From assembly GCF_000346465.2 (NCBI RefSeq), contig NC_034013.1:2243865-2307864 (forward strand): 64,000 bases of DNA, written 5' to 3'. Origin of the DNA: Prunus persica (lineage: Eukaryota; Streptophyta; Magnoliopsida; Rosales; Rosaceae). Position numbers and translations under genes: made by a program. Numbering within the stretch: position 1 is the stretch's first letter; each line of letters starts with the position of its first letter. Under the pieces are notes generated by a model, which worked only from the letters and a program-made list of their open reading frames with translations, was not told the origin of the DNA and did not search any database. Of the stretch, positions 1 to 11,710 are shown piece by piece.

Positions 1-492
1 ATGCCCCCATTCAACCACATCCACCTCTAATCTACGTTTCTTATTTGGCTGTGGAGATATCGTCATCAATTCCCCATCCTCTATGGAAGACATGTCAACC
101 TCTTTCTTATTTGGCTGTGGAGATATTGCCATCTATTCCTCATCCTCTATGGAAGACATGTCAACCTCTAAAGAATCAAAGGCCACCATATGAGTTCAAC
201 TAAGCCCATTAATATAGGAAAAGGTTCATGGATTCTTAGTCATAGAGTGGTGTTGCCTCTCAGTCCATAGCTAACACCCTTTAAAACCATTCTCTCTCTG
301 TATACTTTAAACATCCTTCACCATAGTTTTTCAACACCCATATTGTTCCTCCACCATCGCTCCTTGCTTTTTAAGTTCACAAGTTGCCCCCACATGGTCG
401 AACCGACAGCAGTACAGACAAAAATAAGGCAATCGTTCATATTCAAATTCGTACTGCTTTGCTGGCTCATCCGCTGCAAGACGTAAGGTAAT
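1..492 (-). pseudogene. LINE ORF1 remnant, C-terminal half (zinc knuckle)
   Basis: Read on the minus strand from 492 down, this encodes the zinc-knuckle part of a plant LINE (non-LTR retrotransposon) ORF1. The stretch FEYERLPYFC is followed by a C-x2-C-x4-H-x4-C knuckle (CLYCCRFDHVGATC) at about 400-440. Plant LINE ORF1 proteins with a DUF4283 domain end this way and bind element RNA. The frame stops at 331-333 and several more stops follow. The same frame later reads two copies of a 22-residue repeat at 37-168. The N-terminal half lies at 3317-3969, with a solo LTR between. ORF2 would lie beyond the left edge of the window. Not a host gene. Confidence 0.7.
37..168 (-). repeat. 66-bp tandem repeat, two copies, in the LINE ORF1 tail
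   Basis: Units at 37-102 and 103-168 differ by a few bases. On the minus strand, in the frame of the ORF1 zinc knuckle, each unit reads as a 22-residue block containing ISPQPNKK and EVDMSSIED. The period is a multiple of three, so the duplication preserved the frame when the protein was alive. Confidence 0.8.
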
Positions 493-3311
493 TGTCACGA
501 CCCGATTCGAAAATAAGGAATATTCCCAAATCATGGTGTGAGTCATACCATAGTCATAAGAATAAAATCCTACAACCATGATATGATAAGAAATAGAGCC
601 ACAATTAATACAAATTTACTAACAACACAATATCAGAGTTGCAGTAGCTCATAGTTAAACGCACACTAAGATTTTTATCAAACAGTTGACTACTTACAAA
701 TATTAAGTACACAAAACAACAACAAAAGCCTAGTAGCTTGGTTGAAACCCGCTTCCTCAAACTTCACCTTGAATCCTGCACAATTTATTAGGGTATGAGC
801 ATTCTAATACCCAGTAGAGCACCGTCAAACCCTTCAAGGTCAACTATCATAGTTAATCAAAGTGTCATGCATCAAACAACACAAGATACATTAATTATGC
901 AACCATACCAGATGAATAAATTTGCATATGCAGTGATGCCAAGAACTCACTCCCTTCTAATCCCACTAATTCATACCTTAGGGCAACAAGCCTGCATGTC
1001 CCATACTATGCGTTTTACCACTGCGGCCCCGAATACCCTAAAATATGAACTAGCGCCTATCCGTCCATTAACCAAATTTTCTTTTGTTTACAAATTTCTC
1101 AACTTTCACTTTTCATTAGAGGCCCTGCTCCCATCACCTCAATATATTCCACTTTTTTTTTTTTACTTAGATATATCTAAGGCCTTCTCCCAACCCTTAG
1201 ATATATGTCAAACGACACACACACCCTTAACACCATTGTATTTATGATGCATACGTAATGCATCGCAAACATCATTTATCTCTGCTGAATAATAATACAT
1301 ATAATAACAATAATATTTCATATTTAATCACATGAATAATAATATTCACCCAAGATCAAATAATATCCACGAAGAAACATCAAATAATATTCACCGAGCA
1401 AAGCAACAATAATATTCATATTTAAAGCACTATATATAAGCACCAAGATTAAAAGTCATAGCCCAAACATCGAGAATCAAGAAACCCTACCTCGTGCCCA
1501 GCTAGCTTAACCTTGTGTGGGTTCATCCTTGAAAGTACGCAGAGTAGAACACCTAATTAAGATAATTAACTTATTAAAATTCACTGAAAATAAGAAAACA
1601 CGTTTGAGTGTCCTACTTGTGCACATAGACCCAAAACCCCATAATACGCTCGATAAGTTGTTCGACCCGATTGATACTCCCTCAACCTCACGTCCAAGCA
1701 AGCATAGAACCAACCGTCAAGGAAACACTAATCTATTCCCTTCAAAATAGAAACCAAAATACACTAGGCTGTAGAATATTCTTTTTTTCAGGTTTGTACA
1801 CTTGTTCTGAAAAATCACCAAAATTTCAATTTACAACCAAACGAGATAAAACTTTCCAGATTTAAAGAAGATACGTGCAAGTAAAACATATTAAAATTTC
1901 ATGAAAATCCAAGTTCATGAAGTTTTCAAACACGTATTCAAAACAGGGGATGCGGTAGAATCAGAACAAGTCCAACAACATAGTCTCTACTTTGAAATTT
2001 CATAAAAAAAACTCAATTTAAATTCAAATGGCACAAAACCAACTTTGAAATAACCCTTGAGAGATCAATTTTGATGCAACAAAATCCTAGAATGAAATTG
2101 GTACAAAATCATATCGAAATAATCTAGAACTTCACAGAAACACACTTTGAAAAAGATATATGTCATTGAGGTATTACAACCAACACTTGATTTACAACTA
2201 GTACTCAAAGAGACAATAAGAAGATGAGCTTCATACCTTCAAAGAATCATTTACTTGAGATGATAGCGACTAAGTTGATCAATTGAATGACAAGTAACAA
2301 GCCATTTGAGAGAAAGTACACATCTATAACAAGAAAGTCAATATAGTCAATGAACATGTTGTGTATACCAATTTTCAAAGAGTTATAATAGTTGCGTTTT
2401 CCTGACCTTTGGATATGTTATAAAGAGGAAAATTCGGAGTAACTATCATGAAGAAACCATAGTGTTTTGAGCTTTCAAAATGAGTGTTTTGGACTGAAAA
2501 CAAGGGAAGGAACTAGGGTCGAAGACTATAAACAAGTTCCACTAGAAACATTCCCAAGGTGGCTATAGAAGTCCGATCAACCTAAATTTTTGATATGTTA
2601 TAAGAGACAAAATTTCAAACAAGAAATCATTGAAACATATTGAAACCGAGCATACTACTGCGAAATCAGAAAATGGTAAACATATTGTGATCATACCAAC
2701 TCTTTGGAGCCTGTGCTAGTCGGATAGAGCTGAAATTGGAGAATGTTATAGGAATCATGTAAATGAACAACTTTTATGAAGGAAGTTTTCTCATTTGAGC
2801 TTTCGAAATTTGAGTTCCCGGCTGCTCCAAGGAAGTGACGAATTTTGGTTTTGAAGAGGAACAAAAGAAGAATGAAGATGAAAATAAGGTGAAGAAGGAA
2901 GAAAGTGATGATACAATGAATGAGGAAGAAGAGAATAAATTCATGATTGAAGAATCTTAGGCTAGGTGACTCACCACTTTAGACTAGGTGACTCACCACT
3001 TTAGACTAGGTGACTCATCCTTTCATAATGGCAAATTTGAAAGCATGAGGCAAGAGGGGAAGAATGGGAGGAGGGTGGTTTGATGTCCTCCACGTTTCAG
3101 ATGTTTTTTTTTTTGGGGCTTACAAGGGTATTTTGGTAATTTTTCACACATATAGGTATTTTGGTCATTTGTGTTCAACTTGAAATTAAACACACTTATT
3201 TTAATAATCTCCATCCAAAATCACTTGATAAAATACCCATAATCATTCTCCACCATAATATTATTTTTCTCTAAAATATGAAAATCCACTGTGAATTTTT
3301 GGGGTATTACA
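493..3311 (-). mobile_element. Solo LTR (Gypsy-type), 2.8 kb, inside LINE ORF1
   Basis: The block starts TGTCACGACCC and ends GGGGTATTACA on the plus strand. On the minus strand it therefore begins TGTAATACCCC and ends GGGTCGTGACA, a terminal pattern common in plant Gypsy LTRs. It is flanked by an exact 5-bp direct repeat GTAAT (488-492 and 3312-3316). No second LTR, primer site or pol coding is visible inside, so a solo LTR left by LTR-LTR recombination fits best. A very long non-coding LTR derivative is the alternative. Removing it with one TSD copy rejoins the LINE ORF1 frame on both sides, which supports the exact borders. The interior is AT-rich, with only spurious ORFs. Confidence 0.7.
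2962..3020. repeat. 22-bp tandem repeat, about 2.7 copies
   Basis: The motif CTAGGTGACTCACCACTTTA recurs at 2962, 2984 and 3006 with a period of 22 bp. It lies inside the solo LTR near its minus-strand 5' end. Confidence 0.85.
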
Positions 3312-3316
3312 GTAAT

Positions 3317-3969
3317 ACAACGTTTAAGCAGCAGAAGCACCCGCAGTCCCACCCGAATTCTGAGAAAACTTCTCAGACAATCATCGTTCAAACCCTTGTC
3401 AATCATAACAAAGCTGCCAATAAAGTTCCCAATCTTCTCCCCTACAGCTGGGTCAGAAAAATGTCCCCCCAAACTCTAATCCATAACTCTTGTTGTACCA
3501 ATGCAACCGATAGCGATCAACACATCCATCCGTCTGCATCAACAGCAAAAAAGCCCGATCGAATGTCCAATGTGATCCCCTTAAAACCATCCTTCTATCA
3601 AACTCAGATTTAAAAGAGAAAAGTGGACACTTTGAATCATCCAAAAGGACTGCCATAAAACTTCCCCTCGTGTGTCAGATAGTTCGCATAGTACCAAGTA
3701 GTGCATCCTTGTGGAATGGTTTACTCAAGAGCAACTGTCTAACCAGCAAGAATCGCTCGGCTCTGAGGTGTGTGAGTTCCTCCACATCCACCCCAACAAC
3801 CTCTACTGTCTCAGACTCCGATAGCGTAAGGCTATTTGAGAAGCCATTCACAATATTATCCATTGATTCCATCACCCACTCTAGGCTGCGTGGACTCCTA
3901 GAAAGAAGACGAAGACCACAAGTAGTCACCACCAACCCACACATACAGAAGAGGACCGAAGGGTGACCA
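3317..3969 (-). pseudogene. LINE ORF1 remnant, N-terminal half (DUF4283-like)
   Basis: On the minus strand a likely start at 3872 (MESMDNIVNGFSNSLTLSE) opens a typical plant LINE ORF1. It continues through LRAERFLLVRQLL and the DUF4283 hallmark GSHWTFDRAFLLL, then GEKIGNFIGSFV and LRIRVGLRVLLLLKR just before the solo LTR. It is dead: a TGA interrupts the frame at about 3673, and a frameshift lies near the run of six C at about 3465. The frame after the shift matches the zinc-knuckle half at 331-492 once the 2824-bp insertion is removed. The region up to about 4043 is probably the LINE 5'UTR. Confidence 0.7.
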
Positions 3970-4043
3970 ATCGTGCCTCATAATGAAAAGACGGCTCACT
4001 AACTATAGAGACAAAAAGACGAAACCCTAAACTAAGCGGAATG

Positions 4044-4334
4044 GACTTTTTTAAGTGATGAATATTAAAAAGTATTTAAAAGTTTGGTGGTATCCAGTTG
4101 TGACTTTTAAAAAGTCTTTAAAAGTTTGGTGGTATCCCATAAAGTTAATGACTTTTAAAAAGCTTATTAAATGAATGACTTTTCCATGCTTTTCAGGCTA
4201 ATTGTTAATAGCAAAATTATTGCTAATTTACTAGTGACTTTTATCAACTCTATAAAAGTATTTAAGAATTTGTCAACTCTATGAAAGTCACTCACTTAAA
4301 AAAGTATTTATAAGTAAGGATTGGATACACCCCC
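4044..4334 (+). mobile_element. Tourist-like MITE, 5'-truncated copy
   Basis: This matches the two MITEs at 19395-20178 over most of its length (repeated 'gacttttaaaaag', 'agtttggtggtatcc', 'ttactagtgacttttatc') and ends with the same terminus, GGATTGGATACACCCCC. The left terminus found in the other two copies is missing, so it is truncated where it meets the LINE 5' end. Confidence 0.7.
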
Positions 4335-5430
4335 TCCCCATCCTATGATCTAATGACCATAGACAAATTGTCCTATACCCCTCTGTTTGGATGGAAGAAA
4401 ATAACTCGTGAGTTAGCTAAAAGAAATTGATATTCCCATTGTTTAGCAACTTAAGTATGGAACTTATTAAATGACGCGCAGGAAAAATCATGGAAATTGG
4501 GGATCAAGATTCCTGAGTTTAATTTCCACCAAAAGAGGCGTCATTTGCCAGAAATTTAAACGATGGAGATCTAAATTCCATCATTAAGAATTCTATGCGA
4601 TTTTCAATTCCTTCATCGAAACGGAAGGTATGTTTGGATGAAGTGATTGTAATTTTCATAGAAATTTTAAATGATGGAATTTAGAAGTGCTCATTTAAAA
4701 TTTCATCAAAGGCATATTCTAGTGTTTAGATGTCATGCACGTAGAATTTTGAAAATAACAGAAATTACAATTTAAGTGTTTGAATAGTCATAGAATTTAC
4801 TAAGATTTTAGCATAGCTAATAATATTTTGTTTAAATGAAATTTATTATATTCAAATAAGGATGGTAGCGAAGCCATGATTTCATGTGTGTGGGGGTCTC
4901 CTACGAATGATAAAGAATCAAAATTCGAATTCACAATACATACAAAAAATAGTGTATATATATCACATATGTCGAGAATTATATTGCTTATTGGTTGCAA
5001 TCATAATTGTTCTCGATAAAGGGATAGACAAATACATTCTAAGCAAGAAAAATTGTAAGAGATAGACAAAGAGTAGCGATTTAGCAAATATCTTTAAAGC
5101 TTTTTCCCACATTAAACCCAATAGAAAGAAAAATCAAAATCAAAATTTCCCAAATTAAAAAAAATCTTAGGCCCCTTCATGCATTCATATCATACATGAA
5201 AAAATATTGACTAAGTATGAAAAATAGTTTTTTCGGAATAATCATTTTCTCAAGATAATTTTTGGTGGCTTTTATTCTTTACACATCAAATAAGAAAACT
5301 TGATTTTATGGGATTTTAGTATGAAGTATATATTGACTTAATGAGCCATCATTTTTAGCCTAAATCGTATTTTATACTAAAACCTATTTTTCATATTTTG
5401 ATTTGGTGGGAATTTGATTTTCCACGATAC
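4335..5430. other. Gene-free AT-rich DNA
   Basis: No supported gene. 4371-4800 holds short inverted matches of 'tgtttggatg' and 'gaattcc' type that suggest a decayed TIR element, but I could not define its ends. Confidence 0.4.
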
Positions 5431-5599
5431 CCCTAAGAAATGAATTGGAAAGAAGGTCAGATTAACCTCGAAAAAAGTGATCCAAAAATATATTTGCCCT
5501 AAAGTTTCAGGGTATATCCGACCAAATATTTTACCCACCCAATAGTGAAATCCTGCAAATAAAGCAAAAACGGCTCCCATAGAAAGTGCATAATGGAAA
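5431..5599 (-). pseudogene. cox1: NUMT: fragment of mitochondrial cox1
   Basis: The minus strand encodes a piece of cytochrome c oxidase subunit I, including [28 protein letters not shown] and [14 protein letters not shown]. In plants this lies in the C-terminal third of COX1, from the HFHY..LS region to HFLG. A few substitutions against the conserved protein (for example an E where G is expected in ITFFGVNL, and I for M before HFLG) show decay. Homology stops abruptly at about 5431 and 5599, and no start or rest of the gene is present. It is a nuclear copy of mitochondrial DNA about 169 bp long, not a functional gene. Confidence 0.85.
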
Positions 5600-5653
5600 C
5601 AACATTACAAAGTTAACTAACAACATATTAAGATGAAGTTAACAAAAGCCGTG

Positions 5654-5712
5654 GTTGAGTGGGGGCCTGGGACCACACTGGTCCCAGTGTGGCTCAGCCC
5701 CTTCCTACTCAA
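5654..5712. repeat. Hairpin-forming inverted repeat
   Basis: CCACACTGG (5673-5681) and CCAGTGTGG (5684-5692) form a perfect 9-bp stem with a 2-base loop. It is nested in a longer, imperfect match between TTGAGTGGGGG at the left and the reverse complement of CCCCTTCCTACTCAA at the right. Probably a tiny foldback repeat; no function is inferred. Confidence 0.6.
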
Positions 5713-7999
5713 TCAAACAGATGTAAAAGGGACATGTAGAACAAAATGCATAAACCAGACAAATACAAAGTGAAAGGGACATATTCTAATTGACACATAA
5801 ATCTTACCCAAAAGATACGTTAAAGGTTACATAAACTCTCTCTCTAGTAGTTTGTAGAAGTGTCTAAGGTGGCGTTTGGCAACGCTTAAATTTTTTAAAA
5901 AGCAGCTTAAATAAAAATTTGGCATGAGTTGGGTGTTTGTAAACCCAAAAAAAATCGCTTATTTTAAAAACACCCATCAGAAAAAGCAAAAACTCGAAGT
6001 CACCAATATGGAGCTTTCAAAAGCTGCTTAAAAAAAGAGCCGGTTTTCTCATTAATGAAAGTTTCATTATCCCTATAATACCCCTAAGTATTTCACAGAA
6101 TGACAACGTTTGACCCTCTCACAAAATAGATCTTACGACCTTCACACTCTCTGACCTTCACTCTCACAGACTGCTCTTCTCACTATTCTTCTTCTTCCTC
6201 CCCCTGCATCTCAAAATTCCATCTCAATCAAGGACGTTAATTGCCAACAACAATCAGCTACTCATCAGTGAGTTCATCTTCCCATTACATTTATGATTTT
6301 TGGGTTTATATATGTTATGAAATTAGGTTTTTTGTTTGTTTCTACGAGATTGGGGGCTTTGTGTTCTTGGGGCTTTAGGGGGAAGACACGGGAGAGACAG
6401 AGAGACAGAGAGACAGAGACAGAGTTTTGCTCCTAGTTTGGTACTGGGTTTGTCTCTCCTTGCTTTTTGGCAAGGAGAGATTTCTCCCTAGCTTGATTTA
6501 ATGGGCCTTTGGGTCAGATACTTCTCTCTCTGTTTCTGTTTCTCTGAAACATGTTTGTCCTAGATGCTTTTTCTCTCTACATTACACAACCATCATTGTT
6601 CATAGATTTGGTACAGTTCCAAAATCTGGTTCAGTTCCAAAATCTGAAGAACAAAACCCACTAGGCCAATCTGGTTCTTTACATACATAAATCTATATGT
6701 ATATATATATATACAATACACAATTCTTATTCCCATCTCTCCAATTGTTAATTGGCAAGGCTCCTCGAAGCTTCTTTTAGAGCTTTCCCTTTCTTTGGGC
6801 AGACTGACTTTGGATACAAAGAAGACCAAGCAGCGGCTGTCATACCTGGTAAGTCCATCTCTCGTTGTTTGATAGGACCTGGAAAAAGCATGCCATGAAT
6901 GACTCTAGGCTTACTGAATTACAGGGGTTTCTATATATGATTGCAACCCAAGTCTCCAAAAGTCAGGTCCCTGTTGATTTTTCTATTGTCCTAACCTTGT
7001 TGTCTTCAAGCTCAAACATAATTCCTATGGACTTTAGTTTTAGTTTTAGTTCTCTTTTAGTTACAAGACAAGAAAAGAGTGAAGAAGCCATTAGCTCCAA
7101 ATCTGGGGGCTTCTCTTTTCTCAAGAATGAAAAAAAAAACAAACAAACAAAAAAGATCCTATTATGTGAAACTGCTGTTCCATCTAAGTTGTCATCCATT
7201 ATTGTGTTAAAAGATTTTTGGTAAATAAAGCTTTTATTTTTTAGTGGTCATAGTTTCAAGTTCTTCCTTATTATTATTGTGTTAGAAGATTTTTGATTGG
7301 GTAATGGTTTGAAGTTCTTCCTTTTATTTATATTTTTTGTGTTGATGGGCTTTATCAAAAGTGATTGTAGCATGCTGGTCATTGTGGTGGGGAACTCATA
7401 AACTGACATATGGTTGAAATATAAAAAATTTGTAAATTGGTATGAAATTGCATTCTCAGTAAATTATGGGAATGCAATATCATCTTGCCTTAGAACATAT
7501 GATAGAAACAAAACATTTTAACCACAACACAGACTTAAGAGATTCAATAAACTGTTCCCTAATAAGCTGGAAATATTGGCTAAGACTTTATGTTATCTTT
7601 GTCTCCTCTTGGCAGAATAGGCTTGCTAGTTCCTCAAGTAATATATGTTAAAGATTAGGAAAATTATATAGTTCTTGTTCTTATGTCAATTGTGAAGGTG
7701 ATCAGTTTATTTTCATGTGTGGATTCTTCTTGTTCTTGGTTTTCTTTCATGAATCATTACGAAAACTCTATGCTTGGACTCTTTGTCCCTTGTTGAGATT
7801 GAGAAGTGGGTTTAAGGAAGTTTTGTTGGGAGCCGTCATCATTTTTAAACATATAGGGTATAGTGGATAATATAGATGAATATTCATACCTGTGGGAAAA
7901 GAAAAGTTTGCTATTTTTATGCTTTTAGTATAATGTATATTGGGACAATTATTTGCTATTATCTATTTCTCATACTCAACAAATATTGCTTTAGTAAGG

Positions 8000-9004
8000 A
8001 TGGGAAAGAATGTGGGAAGTTCATCAAAAGCTCCAGCGACATGGAATAACCATAATATATCCATATTCTGTGATTTGTGCATCAAGGAGGTGGATGCCGG
8101 ACGTCGTCCTGGCACTCATTTTAAAAAAGAAGGATGGGAAAATTTGAGAGTCAACTTTAGTAAAGAGACAGGAAATAATTATGATAAAGGGCAATTGAAA
8201 AATAAGTGGGATGCACTCAAAATTGAGTGGAAATTGTGGAAAGAACTCGTAGGCAAAGAAACTGGTCTAGGGTGGAATTCGAGCAAAGGTACTGTTGATG
8301 CATCTGATGAGTGGTGGAATAATAAAATTCAGGTGTGTGCAATATTTCTTTTTAGATTAATCTTTTGTCTTCCCCTTTTTATTTTATTAACATGCATTTA
8401 TATTAATAATTAATATGTCTTTATAATGTAGATAAATGCTGAATATGCAAAGTTACGTAAAAAAGGCATTAATCCTGAGATGGAGGAGAAGCTAGATAGG
8501 ATGTTCATGAATACCACGGCCACTGGTGAACATGCTTGGGCACCTTCATGTGGTATACTCCCATCAGAAACTGAAGAGGCATCCATGGGTGATGTTATTC
8601 CACTCGAAGGAAGTGATGACTCAGATGAAACAATTCAAGCTATCAAAAATGCTACAAAGAAAGGGAAAAGGAGAGCACCTGAACAATTGAATAAAAAACA
8701 GCAAGATAAGAAAGGAAGAAAAGTTGGAGGTGCTGAAAAACTAGCTGGCCAAATTGACCGCCTTGTTGGTGTAGTTGAGAGTAGGAGCACAGCAACATCA
8801 TTGATGATGAAAATGCAACTGGGCAGTAGTATTCCTGAAGTGATGGAAGTTGTATCATCTCTACCTGGATGTGAACCTACTAGCACTTTGTGGATGTTTG
8901 CGACTCGATTATTTTTGAATCAAGAGAAGCGAGAGATGTTCTCTACCATGAAGACTCCTAATGTCAAGCTTGCATGGCTAACTTATGAATTTAACAACCA
9001 ATAG
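8000..9004 (+). CDS. Harbinger ORF1: Myb/SANT-like DNA-binding protein
   Basis: This is the accessory protein of the PIF/Harbinger element. In this family it binds the element ends and helps the transposase act in the nucleus. Exon 1 is 8000-8332 (donor CAG/GTGTGT) and exon 2 is 8432-9004 (acceptor ATGTAG/ATAAAT), joined in phase 0 for 301 residues. The ATG at 8000 is the first in frame. Residues about 14-110 form a Myb/SANT-like (Myb_DNA-bind_3) domain with W residues at TWNNHN, GWENL and NKWDALK, the last followed by EWKLWKELV. A basic stretch (KKGKRRAPEQLNKKQQDKKG, about residues 187-206) could be a nuclear localisation signal. The C-terminal part resembles the tails of L10-interacting MYB-domain proteins. 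No stops or frameshifts. It sits 214 bp upstream of the transposase gene. Confidence 0.88.
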
Positions 9005-9218
9005 GGCAGTTGACTTATGACTTTGTTGTTTTTATGTTGGTTGACTTGTGACTTTGTTGCGGTTATGTTGTTTGGATAATTAGTTTGTTGTGCTTATGTT
9101 GTTTGGATAATTCACTTTATTGCAATGAATTATTATTTGGACTAAATTTACATCATATATTATGATTAATTGGGAGTGTTGATGATTATAACTATACGTT
9201 GCAGGTTTATTTGAAAAT

Positions 9219-10580
9219 ATGGACAATCCAGATGATGAAGATGCGGAGATTAACCTATCTATATGCGCTTGTGCACGAGCAATTGAATTATATTATCTTA
9301 AATATATTCATAAAAATCCTTGTATGGATTCTCCACAAACAGGTAATATTTGGTTGATGGAATTATTACATGGGAATGATAGGCGATGTCATACCATGTT
9401 GAGGATGGACAAAGATGTATTTTACAGATTATCTAATGAGTTGCAATCTAATTATGGGTTAAGGGGTTCTAGGAATATGAATTCCATTGAGATATTGGGA
9501 ATGTTTGTACACATGCTAGGACATGGTGTGGGGAATAGGTTAGCACAAGAAAGATTTCAACACTCGGGTGAGACAGTGAGTAGATATTTTAGTTACATGT
9601 TGGATGTTGTATGTCGTATGGCAATGGATGTCATCAAACCGATGGATCGTGAATTTAGTGATATTCCACAAGCAATATTGGGAGATTCTAGATATATGCC
9701 TCATTTTAAGGTAAAAATTGCATCTATCACTTCTCTCTCATTTTTTTTGCTAATTATAGTTATACACATTGAAAATTTTGTCCAACTATCATTTTTAGGA
9801 TTGTATTGGGGCTATAGATGGAGTACATGTTCAAGCTTCAATACCACCTCAAGATCAAGTACCTTATATTGGTAGGAAAGGGATGCCAACTCAAAACGTT
9901 ATGGCCGTATGTAACTTTGACATGCAATTTATATTTGCATGTGCCGGGTGGGAAGGCACTGCACATGATACAAGAGTGTTTCTTTCGGTTCTACGCAATG
10001 AAAATTTAAATTTCCCTAAGCCTCCAAGTGGTAAAAATTATGGTCAATTAACCTTTGTGTTTTTCATTACTTACTTAGTCCAATTATGTATACATATTAA
10101 GAAAAATGAATGTTGTATTTCACAGGGAAATATTATTTAGTAGATGCAGGGTACCCACAGATGAGAGGTTATTTGGGACCATATAAAGGCGAAAGGTATC
10201 ATCTCCCGGATTTTCATAGGGGAAGCCAACCAACGGGTTATAAAGAGGTATTTAATCATGTTCATTCTTCTCTTAGGAGCGTTATTGAAAGAACCTTTGG
10301 AGTATGGAAGAAAAGATGGAAAATTTTAAGAGATATGCCTAATTATCCATTCAACAAGCAAGTGAAGATAGTCATTGCTACAATGACACTTCATAATTAT
10401 ATAAGGAGGCATGCCCAACGTGATAGACATTTTGATGCTTCAAATGATATCTTAAGTGAAGAGATAGGTGAGGATGTTGATGTACAACAAGAACTTCATA
10501 GTCTTCATGACAATGGAACACAAGAGATGGAAGCATTGAGAAATAGCATCGCTACAAGTTTAATGAATGCATCTAATTAG
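9219..10580 (+). CDS. Harbinger ORF2: DDE transposase (DDE_Tnp_4)
   Basis: This is the PIF/Harbinger transposase, which cuts and pastes the element into TWA sites. Three exons: 9219-9710 (donor AAG/GTAAAA), 9799-10030 (acceptor TTTTAG/GAT; donor AGTG/GTAAAA, phase 1) and 10126-10580 (acceptor CACAG/GG). Together they encode 392 residues, the usual size for this family. The catalytic triad is visible: D171 in GAIDGVH, D221 in GTAHDTRVF and E296 in VIERTFGVWK; a conserved D248 lies in LVDAGY. The N-terminal 160 residues carry the helix-turn-helix-like region typical of the family (LSNELQSNYGL). No stop, frameshift or broken splice site is seen, so an active enzyme is plausible. Expression cannot be judged from sequence. 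Confidence 0.92.
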
Positions 10581-11328
10581 CTTCTTTTATATTGTAGTGA
10601 TCTATTTGGGCATGTTAAAATTGAACAATTTTTGTATATTTGTTATGCTAACCCTCTTCGAAGCCCTCAAAACACATTGTTATTATTAATATAACAAGCA
10701 TTTAGAACTAGTTTTGTTACAATATTAATTTATAATTTATGGTAATATATGTGTGCTAATTGTAGATTACAAATTTTGATTTAAAAAAAAAGTGTAAATT
10801 CAAAAAAGAAAACAAATTTATGTAGTGAAATTTGTTTTCTTTTTTTAATCCAGAAAAAGAATGAAGAAAAAAACAAACAGTTTCTTCATCATGCCCTTTT
10901 CGGTCATTATACATACTAAAAGCACTTCTGATAAAAATTTACCAAACACTTTGACTACTCACAGCAGTTTTTCATATACAGTTTACCAAACGCCTAGCTG
11001 CTTTTTTTCACAGCAGATTATTTTCGCAGCACAGCAGAAGCAGTTTTTTTTAAAAGCACAGCAATGCCAAACTAGCCCTAAGTGTTTCAATCCCTTTAGG
11101 CCTAATGATACTTAGGTTAGATTTTGTTTTTAAGCTCAAAGTTTTAATCTTTGCTTTTGTTGCCTAGAGATTAAGTATAATCTCATCTTTGTGGCTTAAT
11201 GAATCTAGAATATCCTAAGGTTTCCTTCGAATCCACTATATCATCCCAGTTCGTAATTACTTTTCCTAGAAAAGTTATAGCATCTTCATGAGACTATTAA
11301 GTAAAGAATCAAAGTTAAATAACCTTTT

Positions 11329-11331
<3 letters not shown>

Positions 11332-11376
<45 letters not shown>

Positions 11377-11386
11377 ACACATACAA
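11332..11386. repeat. (CA)n microsatellite
   Basis: A CA dinucleotide array with two AT interruptions near its right end. Confidence 0.95.
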
Positions 11387-11441
11387 AACTACAATAAACT
11401 CTTCTTTTGTATTAAAGGAAAAAAACTTATAATTACCTTCA

Positions 11442-11710
11442 TGTTATAAAACTGGAGGGAGAAAATGTAGAGAGAAGTGATATGCTAAAGATAAAGTTTC
11501 ACCATGTTTTTCTTCCCTTAATCTTTGGTAGAACCACCTATTTATAGGCTTACAAGATAGGAGATTGAATACCATCATTTACAATATACCTATAGGTTAC
11601 AAGCACTAATTAAAAATACTTAGTGCACTTAGTGCATAGGTTACATAAAATCTTAACGGTGGAATACTAAGAGGTATGGTGGTAATCCACCAACTCATGC
11701 ATTTACAACA
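11442..11710 (-). repeat. 3' LTR of Copia element A (269 bp)
   Basis: TG...CA ends (minus strand TGTTGTAAATGC...TTTTATAACA). It contains a TATA box read on the minus strand, CCTATAAATAGG, at about 11546-11558. It matches the short LTR at 15012-15128 except for an internal segment that the latter lacks. Confidence 0.88.

Larger units (their letters stand above)
5868..11078 (+). mobile_element. Complete PIF/Harbinger DNA transposon (5.2 kb)
   Basis: The element is bounded by the 3-bp TSD TAA (5865-5867 and 11079-11081), the size and type expected for PIF/Harbinger. The left end reads GGTGGCGTTTGGCAACGCT. The reverse complement of the right end reads GGGCTAGTTTGGCATTGCT, with 13 of 19 positions matching. 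It carries the two genes such elements need, both on the plus strand: a Myb/SANT ORF1 (8000-9004) and a DDE transposase (9219-10580). About 2.1 kb of non-coding leader (5868-7999) precedes ORF1. It has pyrimidine-rich 5'UTR-like sequence at 6120-6240 and a possible splice donor at the CA/GTGAGTTC near 6268. Both ORFs are uninterrupted, so the copy is potentially autonomous. Confidence 0.9.

Noticed and set aside
795..1247. 150-codon open frame on the plus strand
   Set aside because: Inside the solo LTR, no domain, biased composition; random ORF in AT-rich DNA.
7940..7999. Longer ORF1 start for the Harbinger protein
   Set aside because: The upstream start codon would be TTG; the first ATG is at 8000 and begins the conserved region.
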